This document shows, one piece after another, positions 27,385-34,364 of a stretch of 64,000 nucleotides of DNA. Every line of letters begins with the position of its first letter. Position 1 is the first letter of the stretch. This DNA is from Clostridium sp. UBA1056 (GTDB lineage Bacteria; Bacillota; Clostridia; Clostridiales; Clostridiaceae): assembly GCA_002316385.1 (NCBI GenBank), contig DCDL01000024.1, forward strand, positions 62,001 to 126,000, given 5' to 3'. A program made the position numbers and the translations under genes. The notes below the pieces were generated by a model. It was given only the letters and a program-made list of their open reading frames with translations. It made no database searches and was not told where the DNA came from.

Positions 27385-27468
27385 TTATAACATTTTAAAT
27401 AGTCCTGATATTATAATTAATAACATACCTATAAACAAATAACTGGGCATATTAGAATTACGATTCAT
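27385..27468 (-). CDS. 27-residue predicted membrane microprotein
   Basis: A leftward 27-codon frame (MNRNSNMPSYLFIGMLLIII then SGLFKML) is preceded by GGAGG at ideal spacing and followed directly by a strong terminator. A polar head is followed by a single hydrophobic helix. Nothing else explains the good ribosome binding site in this 396-base intergenic region. Its function is unknown; small hydrophobic proteins of this kind often bind larger membrane proteins. Confidence 0.5.
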   Translation of the reverse strand: MNRNSNMPSYLFIGMLLIIISGLFKML

Positions 27469-27665
27469 GGCCATACCTCCAAACTTAATATTGCCTATAT
27501 GTACACTTATAATATATATGCTTTAGGTAACAAAAAAATGCCTAATTAAATATAAGAAAAAAATATAATATTTTACTGCAATGTGATATAATTATACTTA
27601 GTACACATGCATATAATATTTTATAGATGTTTATTAATATTATTCGAATTGAGAGGTGATATTTA

Positions 27666-28091
27666 ATGGGATTAAACTGGATTTGGTTTGGATTACTTAT
27701 CTTTGTAATAGTTATAGATATAACTACAAGTAATTTTACCTTCTCATGGCTGGGGATAGGATTTATTCCTGCTTTTATAGCTGGATACTTTGTGGATTTT
27801 ACTACTCAAATATGGATTGCTTTAATAATAGGCACAATAGCAATTATATTTGGATTAAAAGTATCTAAAAAATATATTCATGGAAATATACCAAATGAGA
27901 AACCATTAGTTAGTAAGTATGAAGATAGAGAATTTACATCTGATGTTAGATTAGAGAGTAATAAAGAATGCAGAATAAAAGTTAATGAAGTTTACTGGAC
28001 AGCTAAAAACACAGGTGAAGATATAAATATTGGTGATACTTTTAAGGTGTTAAAAATTGAAAATAATAAATTATTAATTAAAAAGGAGTGA
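27666..28091 (+). CDS. NfeD-family membrane protein
   Basis: This 141-residue protein has two or three N-terminal membrane helices (about residues 4-65) and a C-terminal OB-fold-like NfeD domain (GDTFKVLKIENNKLLIKK at the end). Short NfeD proteins accompany SPFH/flotillin-like proteins and are thought to organise membrane microdomains. The next gene, five bases downstream, encodes exactly such an SPFH protein, which supports the call. Confidence 0.85.
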   Translation: MGLNWIWFGLLIFVIVIDITTSNFTFSWLGIGFIPAFIAGYFVDFTTQIWIALIIGTIAIIFGLKVSKKYIHGNIPNEKPLVSKYEDREFTSDVRLESNKECRIKVNEVYWTAKNTGEDINIGDTFKVLKIENNKLLIKKE

Positions 28092-28096
28092 TTTGA

Positions 28097-29038
28097 ATGG
28101 GATTAGTGGTTGGTATTTTAGTTATACTATTTGTAGCTCTAGTAATCATAATTTCATCAGTTAAAGTAGTCAATACCGGTTACAACTATGTCATGGAAAG
28201 GTTTGGTCAGTTTTATAAAATTCTAGAACCTGGCTGGCATTTAACAATTCCTTTTGTGGATTTTATCAGAAAGAAGGTTTCCGTTAAACAACAAATACTT
28301 GATATTGCACCACAAAATGTAATAACTAAAGATAACGTTAATATCTCTGTAGACAATGTTATATTCTATCAAGTTTTAAATGCAAAGGATGCTGTTTACA
28401 ACATAGAAAGCTATGTTCAAGGTATAATGTATTCAACTATAACTAACATGAGAAATATACTAGGTGATATGACTCTAGATGAAGTGCTAGCGGGAAGAGA
28501 CTTAATAAACTCAAAGCTATTACAAATTGTTGATAATATTACTGATGCTTATGGAATAAAGATATTATCTGTAGAGATTAAAAATATTGTTCCACCTACT
28601 GAAATTCAACAGGCAATGGAAAAACAAATGAGAGCTGAAAGAGATAAAAGAGCGATGATTCTTCAAGCTGAAGGCTTAAGACAATCACAAATTGAAAAAG
28701 CAGAAGGAGAAAAGAGAGGACTAATACTTGGTGCTGAAGCAGAAAAAGAAGCTAATATTAGAAGAGCAGAAGGATTAAAAGAATCTCAATTACTTGAAGC
28801 AGAAGGTAAAGCTAACGCAATCACAAGAATTGCAGAAGCAGAAGCGGAAGCTATAAAAAAAGTAAATGAAGCTATTATTCAATCTGGAACCAATGAAACT
28901 GTTATAGCTTTAAAACAAGTTGAAGCACTTAAAGAAATGGCTAATAATCCAGCTAATAAGCTTATACTACCAAATGAAACACTATCTTCTCTTGGAAGCA
29001 TAGCAGCTATAGGTGAAATGCTTAAAAATAATAAATAA
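28097..29038 (+). CDS. SPFH/band 7 (stomatin, QmcA-like) membrane protein
   Basis: The 313-residue protein has one N-terminal membrane helix and a band-7 domain (NTGYNYVMERFGQFYKILEP and the ILDIAPQNVITKDNVNISVD segment). A long coiled-coil rich in EAEKEA/RAEGL repeats spans about residues 175-265, followed by a tail. Such proteins oligomerise in membrane microdomains and influence proteolysis or membrane fluidity. Together with the upstream NfeD gene it forms a two-gene operon closed by a hairpin terminator. Confidence 0.92.
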   Translation: MGLVVGILVILFVALVIIISSVKVVNTGYNYVMERFGQFYKILEPGWHLTIPFVDFIRKKVSVKQQILDIAPQNVITKDNVNISVDNVIFYQVLNAKDAVYNIESYVQGIMYSTITNMRNILGDMTLDEVLAGRDLINSKLLQIVDNITDAYGIKILSVEIKNIVPPTEIQQAMEKQMRAERDKRAMILQAEGLRQSQIEKAEGEKRGLILGAEAEKEANIRRAEGLKESQLLEAEGKANAITRIAEAEAEAIKKVNEAIIQSGTNETVIALKQVEALKEMANNPANKLILPNETLSSLGSIAAIGEMLKNNK

Positions 29039-29048
29039 TAAAATATCA

Positions 29049-29080
29049 GAGCATTAGGATATATCCTAATGCTTTGTTTT
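29049..29080 (+). terminator. Terminator of the nfeD-SPFH operon
   Basis: AGCATTAGGAT pairs with ATCCTAATGCT and is followed by a T-rich stretch. A second perfect 12-bp inverted repeat lies 12 bases beyond (29092-29103 with 29112-29123), possibly a backup terminator or an operator for the next gene. Confidence 0.75.
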
Positions 29081-29231
29081 ACATATAATATAATTACAAC
29101 ATTTATATTATAATGTTGTAATTCTTAAATAAATATTGTAAAAAGTCCTATATTATCATATACTCTTAATACTATATGTTGAGAGAATCCGTATAAGTAT
29201 AAATATAATTTAAAGAGCAGGTGAAAATTTT

Positions 29232-29705
29232 ATGAATAACTTAGAAATTGATTTAAACTTAATGCTAGAGCTTAGTTTATCGGAAACTAGAGGTGAAGGA
29301 GAATGTTATTTAAATTTAAATGATGGTGAATTTTCTTATATTCCTCAAAGTATTATAGAAGCATTAAAAGATGAGTCTAAATTTGATAAACTTGAAGGTT
29401 GGGAAAAAGAGTTAGCTATAGAGGCTGAAGATATTACTATGAACTATAGTGATAATTATCTCTACATTCCACTAATAGATGAAGTTATATTAGTTAGTGC
29501 TATGAAAAATTACTTAAACATTTTAAATCCTAATGATAAAAGTGAAATTTCAAATAAAGTCGATTGGTCTAATCCTCTATTAACTTTTAATAGAGTTTTA
29601 ATAAATAAAGATAAGTTAGATGAATTTTATACATTTAGAGATGAATTTTTAATTAATTATCTAATAGATTGGTTAAAAGAAAAAAATATAAATGTGGCTA
29701 AATAG
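29232..29705 (+). CDS. UPF0158-like protein
   Basis: This 157-residue acidic protein resembles the UPF0158 family. An early GEGECYLNLNDGEFSYIPQSI segment, a central YLYIPLIDEVILVSAMKNYL segment and the C-terminal FYTFRDEFLINYLIDWLKEK pattern fit. The family has no known function. AGCAGGTG precedes the ATG. It converges with asnB over a shared terminator. Confidence 0.6.
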   Translation: MNNLEIDLNLMLELSLSETRGEGECYLNLNDGEFSYIPQSIIEALKDESKFDKLEGWEKELAIEAEDITMNYSDNYLYIPLIDEVILVSAMKNYLNILNPNDKSEISNKVDWSNPLLTFNRVLINKDKLDEFYTFRDEFLINYLIDWLKEKNINVAK

Positions 29706-29725
29706 TTTTGGAGTATAAATAAAAG

Positions 29726-29760
29726 AGACATAGAATTTTATTATGAATTCTATGTCTTTA
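29726..29760. terminator. Terminator between convergent genes
   Basis: A 12-bp inverted repeat (29726-29737 with 29746-29757) lies between the UPF0158-like gene and asnB, with T-rich ends on both sides. Confidence 0.75.
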
Positions 29761-29763
29761 ATT

Positions 29764-31629
29764 TTAATCTAAAAATGGAGTTTCTTTTTCTATATAAATC
29801 TTATGCCAAATTAAGAAAATAAGTATAGTCCAGATCTTTCTACTTAGGTCAAATGGACCTTTTCTATGATCTTCTACTAACTTAATAGCAGCTTCTTTAT
29901 TTATAAACTCATCAGCATTACTGTTCTTTATTATGTCTATAGCCCATTGATAAAGTTCATCCTTAAGCCATAATCTTATTGGAACTGGATATCCAAGTTT
30001 TTTTCTATCTAGAGCAGTTAGGAATGGTAGCTCTGATTTAAAAGATTCTCTTAATAAGTATTTTGTTACATGACCATTGATCTTTTCATCAGCGGTAAGC
30101 TTTGAAGCAACTTTAAACACTTCTTTATCTAAAAATGGTACCCTAAGTTCTAAAGAATGAGCCATGGTCATTCTATCAGCTTTAACAAGGATATCTCCTG
30201 TTAACCAAGTATTAAAATCTACAAACTGCATTTGAGTAATAGGGTCATATTGAGCAGCTCTATCATAAATGTCATTCATAGCGCTCTTAATAGTATATTT
30301 TGAATCATACTTATTAAGTATTCCTTCTTTTTCAGCGTCTAAAAAGATTTTCGCATTACCTACATAACGTTCTCTCATTGGAGTACAGCCTCTTTCGAGA
30401 AAACTTTTTCCTTTTTTCCCTTCTGGCATATGAGAAGCACCTGCTTTTAAGGCATTTTTTAAGAAGCCAGGTATATAATCGAACATTTTTAATGAATTAG
30501 GTTCATGATATATAGTATATCCACCAAATACTTCGTCAGCACCTTCACCAGATAAAATAACTGTAACATGCTTAGCGGCTTCTTTAGCTATGAAATAAAG
30601 CGGTATAGCTGCAGGATCAGCTACTGGTTCATCCATATGCCAAATTATCTTAGGTAATTCATTAGCGAATTCTTCATAAGAAACTATCTTGCTTATATTT
30701 TCTAATCCTAGTTTATCTGCTGATTCTCTAGCTAAATCAATTTCACTATATCCATTTCTATCAAATCCTATAGTAAAGGTCTTTAAATCTGGCATGTGTT
30801 TTTTAGCTAAAGCAGTTACAACAGTGGAATCAATTCCACCTGACAAGAAGGATGCAACAGGTACCTCTGATTGCATATGTAGCTCAACAGAATCTTCTAT
30901 GACCTTACGAATTTCTTCCATCTTTTCGTCCTTGGATCCTGGAGTAGGGTTAAACTTAATTGAATAATAGCAACTTATTTCATTAGTTTTACCTAATTCC
31001 TTCTTTATAATATGACCTGGTTTCAAAACTTTTATATCCTTTAATAAAGTTTTAGGTTCAGGCACAAATTGGAATGTAAGATAGTCATGAAGTGCTCCGT
31101 TATCAATATCAACACAAGCACTATCAGGATTAACATGGAAACTCTTAAGCTCTGAAGCTACATAAAGTCCAGTTTCATTTTCTGTGTAATAAAATGGCTT
31201 TATTCCAAAGGGATCTCTTCCACCTAAGAATACTTTTTTCTTTCTATCCCAAATAATAAAGGAGAACATTCCTCTAAGTTTTTCAACAAACTTATCTCCT
31301 AAGTGTGTATATAATGTAGCTATTACTTCTACCTCTGAGTTAGTAGTAAAATTATATCCTTCTCTTATTAATTCATCTCTTAAAGATATATAGTTATATA
31401 TTTCTCCATTAAAAACTATTTCTAATTCATCCTTAAAAGAATAAGGTTGAATTCCATTAGCCAAATCTAGAATACTTAATCTTTTAAAACCTAAATAAAC
31501 ATTTTCGTCCATATACTCTCCATCTTGAGTTGGTCCTCTATGTTTAATAATTTGTCTCATATCACGAAGAGTTTCTTTCTTTTCTTCTAGTATTGTAGAG
31601 TTGCTAAAAAACGTTACAAATCCGCACAT
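29764..31629 (-). CDS. asnB: Asparagine synthase (glutamine-hydrolysing)
   Basis: AsnB makes asparagine from aspartate, ATP and glutamine-derived ammonia. The 621-residue protein starts MCGFVTFF, so Cys2 is the N-terminal glutaminase nucleophile. RGPTQDGEY and FNGEIYNY belong to the glutaminase domain (1 to about 210). The synthetase domain shows the pyrophosphate loop SFLSGGIDSTVV and LSGEGADEVFGGY. The length fits AsnB. It is a single leftward gene with a TAAGGAGGA site. The upstream region holds nested inverted repeats described separately. Confidence 0.93.
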   Translation of the reverse strand: MCGFVTFFSNSTILEEKKETLRDMRQIIKHRGPTQDGEYMDENVYLGFKRLSILDLANGIQPYSFKDELEIVFNGEIYNYISLRDELIREGYNFTTNSEVEVIATLYTHLGDKFVEKLRGMFSFIIWDRKKKVFLGGRDPFGIKPFYYTENETGLYVASELKSFHVNPDSACVDIDNGALHDYLTFQFVPEPKTLLKDIKVLKPGHIIKKELGKTNEISCYYSIKFNPTPGSKDEKMEEIRKVIEDSVELHMQSEVPVASFLSGGIDSTVVTALAKKHMPDLKTFTIGFDRNGYSEIDLARESADKLGLENISKIVSYEEFANELPKIIWHMDEPVADPAAIPLYFIAKEAAKHVTVILSGEGADEVFGGYTIYHEPNSLKMFDYIPGFLKNALKAGASHMPEGKKGKSFLERGCTPMRERYVGNAKIFLDAEKEGILNKYDSKYTIKSAMNDIYDRAAQYDPITQMQFVDFNTWLTGDILVKADRMTMAHSLELRVPFLDKEVFKVASKLTADEKINGHVTKYLLRESFKSELPFLTALDRKKLGYPVPIRLWLKDELYQWAIDIIKNSNADEFINKEAAIKLVEDHRKGPFDLSRKIWTILIFLIWHKIYIEKETPFLD

Positions 31630-31749
31630 TGATAATCCTCCTTAGTGTTTATACACATAAACATATTTTACAACATATATCTATCTTAATCAATATATTC
31701 ACGATATTCACGATTACATGGTTAGTAATAGACTTCTTTTATTTATATC

Positions 31750-31831
31750 ACATAGTATACCATATTTCTACATGAAAAGTTATATAAGCTGGATAACTTT
31801 TCAAAGATGGTAAGGACTTCATATACTATGT
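31750..31831. repeat. Nested inverted repeats upstream of asnB
   Basis: An outer perfect 10-bp pair (31750-31759 with 31822-31831) encloses an inner perfect 10-bp pair (31774-31783 with 31793-31802, 9-base loop). The element lies in the divergent intergenic region between asnB and the MEDS-like gene. No riboswitch signature or T-box sequence was recognised. Confidence 0.5.
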
Positions 31832-31946
31832 AAAAAAATGTAAAAATTATTAGATGAACAGTTTTTGGAAAATAAAGGTAAAAGAATGTTGATATAGAAT
31901 AATACTAATAGAGTGAATATGTGTACTAATTAAGGGGAGAGATTTT

Positions 31947-32513
31947 ATGAATAATTATTATGGTAAAAATATCTGTTTTTATTATTATGGAGAGGATCAT
32001 TTAGTAATTAATCTATATAGATACATAAAACAACAAATAGAAAATAATAACTACGTTTATCTTTATGTAGATGAAGAGATTTATAAATTACTTATTAATA
32101 ATTTAGATATAAATGAAAGAACAATGATAGAAAATCTTGATATTAGTAATGTATTAATGTCTTCCTACGATGAAGCTCTAAATTCCAAGAGGATATCAAA
32201 ATTTCTTAGAGAGTTTAAAGCTAAGGCTTCCGATTTGGGATTTTGGGGAGCGAATTTTATATTAGATAGTGTTAAAATACTAAATAATACATGTAATACA
32301 ATATTTCAAGAGTTTATTAAAACCTTATCTAGTCTATGTGAAAAAGAACACATAGATATACTAACATGTTATGATTTTTTAGACTATGTAAATAAAGGGA
32401 AAATAATTACTGAAGATATTATGAAATTTTCTTATAAATACCACGACTATAGAATGTTTGGAAATGAGATTCTACCAATAGAATCCTTTCGAATAGAGGG
32501 CAATATAGTGTAG
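31947..32513 (+). CDS. MEDS-domain-like protein
   Basis: This 188-residue protein is tentatively a MEDS (methanogen/methylotroph DcmR sensory) domain protein. The N-terminus has a short beta strand ending in a YYGEDHLVINLYRYIKQQIEN pattern, then YVYLYVDEEIYKLL, similar to the opening of that fold. FWGANFILDSVKIL and LTCYDFLDYVNKGKI fit later elements. No DNA-binding or kinase domain is attached, so it would be a stand-alone ligand-sensing protein. AAGGGGAGAG precedes the ATG. A different alpha/beta hypothetical family is possible. Confidence 0.45.
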   Translation: MNNYYGKNICFYYYGEDHLVINLYRYIKQQIENNNYVYLYVDEEIYKLLINNLDINERTMIENLDISNVLMSSYDEALNSKRISKFLREFKAKASDLGFWGANFILDSVKILNNTCNTIFQEFIKTLSSLCEKEHIDILTCYDFLDYVNKGKIITEDIMKFSYKYHDYRMFGNEILPIESFRIEGNIV

Positions 32514-32705
32514 CAAAATTTGGCTATTACAATCCTTTATAGTTATTAAAGTTCTATTGAAAATATCTATATAACAATCTATTGACACTAATAAATGCTA
32601 TGATATCATATAATTATAAATGACATTGATAATTATTTTTATTTGATGCCATATGAATTTAATTACATTAAAATAAATTATTATATAAGAAATGAGGTAA
32701 AAGTT

Positions 32706-33035
32706 ATGTCAATAGTAAAAATAAGTGATAAAGCTACTGTTGAATTCTTACAATTTTTAAAAGATAATGAGGTTACAGCAGATACAGTAAGAATTCATTT
32801 AGCAGGTATGGGCTGTGGTGGTCCTGTGTTTAATTTAGTCCTAGATGAGAAAAAAGACAGTGATAATACAGAAGTTATAGAAGGACTTACATTCTTAGTT
32901 GATAAATCAGTTACTGATCAATTTGGAGCTCTTACAATTCTTTCAGGTGAAGAGAATGGTGGAAGTGGATTTTCTATAGAGCCAGAAATAAAACCAGAAG
33001 GTGGCGGTTGTTCTGGTTGCACAAGTTGCGGCTAA
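32706..33035 (+). CDS. HesB-like protein, cysteine form
   Basis: This 109-residue protein belongs to the HesB-like (seleno)protein family, related to IscA/HesB Fe-S carriers. The conserved residue is Cys37 in AGMGCGGPVFNLVLDE, and the C-terminus is a cysteine cluster GGGCSGCTSCG. The start is ATG 32706 with GAGGTAAAAG upstream; an ATG at 32643 would add an unrelated tail. The gene 215 bases downstream encodes a close paralogue with UGA in place of Cys37. It has its own terminator, so the two copies are separate transcripts. Confidence 0.85.
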   Translation: MSIVKISDKATVEFLQFLKDNEVTADTVRIHLAGMGCGGPVFNLVLDEKKDSDNTEVIEGLTFLVDKSVTDQFGALTILSGEENGGSGFSIEPEIKPEGGGCSGCTSCG

Positions 33036-33060
33036 ATTTTAAAAACATAGTTATATAGAG

Positions 33061-33103
33061 AAAGATGTAGTGTTAAACCTTTTTAATACTACATCTTTTG
33101 TTT
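33061..33103 (+). terminator. Terminator after the Cys-form HesB-like gene
   Basis: An 11-bp perfect outer stem (33061-33071 with 33088-33098) continues into a paired inner segment and is followed by a T-rich run. Confidence 0.8.
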
Positions 33104-33151
33104 ATATTTATTTCAAATAAGGTCTATTAGTAAATTAAATGACAAAATTAA

Positions 33152-33189
33152 TTGACATTCAGAGTGATATTTATTAGTGTAATAAATAT
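33152..33189 (+). promoter_or_regulatory. Promoter region with inverted repeat before the selenoprotein gene
   Basis: TTGACA at 33152-33157 is followed by a perfect 10-bp inverted repeat (33167-33176 with 33180-33189, three-base centre). No clear -10 sits at the right distance, so the repeat may overlap it and act as operator. The Cys-form gene has a TTGACA too, but a different palindrome, so the two copies may be regulated differently. Confidence 0.4.
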
Positions 33190-33250
33190 GTAGATATAGT
33201 CGCATAATATTACTGTATCTATAAAACTTAAAAAGAAAAGAGGTAAAAAT

Positions 33251-33580
33251 ATGTCAACAGTTAAGATAAGTGATAAAGCTACCGTTGAGTTCTTACAATT
33301 TTTAAAAGATAATGAAGTTACATCAGATACAGTAAGAATTCACTTTGCAGGTATGGGATGAGGCGGCCCAGTATTTAATCTAGTTTTAGATGAAAAAAAA
33401 GAAACTGATAACATAGAGGTTGTAGAAGGGCTTACATTCTTAGTAGATAAGTCTGTAAATGACCAATTTGGAGCGCTTACTATTCTTTCAGGTGAAGAGA
33501 ATGGTAGAGGTGGATTTTCTATAGAACCTGAGAAGCAAGCAGAAGGCGGCGGATGTTCAAGTTGTAGCAGCTGCGGCTAA
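33251..33580 (+). CDS. HesB-like selenoprotein (in-frame UGA as Sec37)
   Basis: The frame runs 110 codons from ATG 33251 (GAGGTAAAAAT upstream) to TAA 33580, interrupted only by TGA at 33359-33361. The TGA falls exactly where the upstream paralogue has Cys37, in AGMG-U-GGPVFNLVLDE. Coding on both sides is intact and closely similar to that paralogue. The HesB-like (seleno)protein family is known to contain Sec at this position. A short hairpin (33378-33391, loop GTTT starting with G) begins 16 bases after the UGA, within the usual distance for a bacterial SECIS. The C-terminus is GGGCSSCSSCG. Reading through requires SelA/SelB/SelC/SelD elsewhere in the genome. Confidence 0.85.
33378..33391 (+). 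other. Candidate bacterial SECIS hairpin
   Basis: ATCTA and TAGAT flank a GTTT loop downstream of the UGA. The apical loop begins with G, as bacterial SECIS loops often do. The stem is short, and a wobble version also exists in the cysteine paralogue, so the evidence is modest. Confidence 0.4.
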
Positions 33581-33605
33581 TAAACAAAATATAATTTAAT
33601 AATTT

Positions 33606-33650
33606 AAAGTGCAATGTTAAGCTCAATTAACATTGCACTTTATTTTTTTA
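33606..33650 (+). terminator. Terminator after the selenoprotein gene
   Basis: A perfect 15-bp inverted repeat (33606-33620 with 33627-33641) is followed by a long T-rich stretch. Confidence 0.85.
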
Positions 33651-33745
33651 AATATACTTATTACCATCTATAGAAAACATAGTTGAGTATAAAACTTTAT
33701 ATAATGCTTAAACTAATAGTGATAAATAAGTAGGAGGAAAATATT

Positions 33746-33916
33746 ATGGCAAAAGCAGGAATGAGAAGACCAGATCCAAAAGACTCACACGGTACAGAAA
33801 GCAACAAGCATAATCACTTTCCTAAAAATGAAGCTCATCCAGTACCAGAAATTCAAGGTAAAGCTAAAACCTCAGATAAGAAAGCTAAACCGATTAGTTA
33901 TGATGGAAAATGGTAA
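33746..33916 (+). CDS. Small basic hypothetical protein (56 residues)
   Basis: A TAGGAGG site precedes an ATG opening a 56-codon frame rich in Lys, His and Pro (MAKAGMRRPDPKDSHGTESN at the start, EIQGKAKTSDKKAKP near the end). It looks unstructured and highly charged. A hairpin terminator lies about 90 bases after the stop. I do not recognise a function. It is the last complete host gene before the prophage. Confidence 0.65.
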   Translation: MAKAGMRRPDPKDSHGTESNKHNHFPKNEAHPVPEIQGKAKTSDKKAKPISYDGKW

Positions 33917-34004
33917 AATAATATTTGCATAGAAGTAAAATAGACTAATGTCTAATTTTATTTAAGTATAAGGAATTACTATAAGTAATTGCCTTAAAAC
34001 TTGT

Positions 34005-34050
34005 AAAGCGGTGTTGTGTATTAATACATGATACCGCTTTTCGTTTTTAT
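34005..34050 (+). terminator. Terminator after the 56-residue protein gene
   Basis: AAAGCGGT (34005-34012) pairs with ACCGCTTT (34033-34040), with further pairing inside, followed by a T-run. Confidence 0.75.
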
Positions 34051-34275
34051 TAGTAGTAAAAATATTTACTACTTTTGTAGAGTGGTTTTAATAATGATTT
34101 CCTTAATAAGATTTGATTAAGGCTATAATATAGGTGCTAATAATATAAGAAGAAATATTTGATAAATTATTAACCTAAAGTATTACATACAACTTTATTT
34201 ATTTATTCTAAGTAGTATGATATAATACTAAATTGATAATTAGAAAACATAGCACTTAATGAAGGAGATTTTTTA

Positions 34276-34329
34276 ATGGATAAAAATTTAAAATACTATA
34301 TAGAGACTTGGGGTTGTCCGTTTGTGTAA
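34276..34329 (+). pseudogene. miaB: 5' remnant of miaB interrupted by the prophage
   Basis: An AAGGAG site and ATG open a frame reading MDKNLKYYIETWGC, which matches the start of clostridial MiaB (tRNA 2-methylthio-N6-dimethylallyladenosine synthase), where TWGC is followed by QMNE. Here the match ends after the first Fe-S cysteine and three unrelated codons lead to a stop. The prophage recombinase gene begins 36 bases later. The rest of miaB is expected beyond the right prophage end, outside this window. Identification rests on a short segment, so it is probable, not certain. Confidence 0.7.
34305..34325. other. Probable attL core of the prophage
   Basis: Similarity to miaB stops within the GGTTGTC stretch at about 34312-34318, immediately before phage DNA and next to the recombinase gene. 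This is where a serine-recombinase crossover would lie. The matching attR is outside the window, so the core length is unknown. Confidence 0.55.
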
Positions 34330-34364
34330 GTAAAGAGGAGTTAATAACGCAGCTATATCAGCAA

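Noticed and set aside
31630..31946. T-box leader for asnB
   Set aside because: No T-box sequence or specifier-type stem is visible.
33359..33361. TGA as a simple nonsense mutation
   Set aside because: The stop coincides with the family's Sec/Cys position and the downstream frame is perfectly kept; decay would not be expected to hit that codon.
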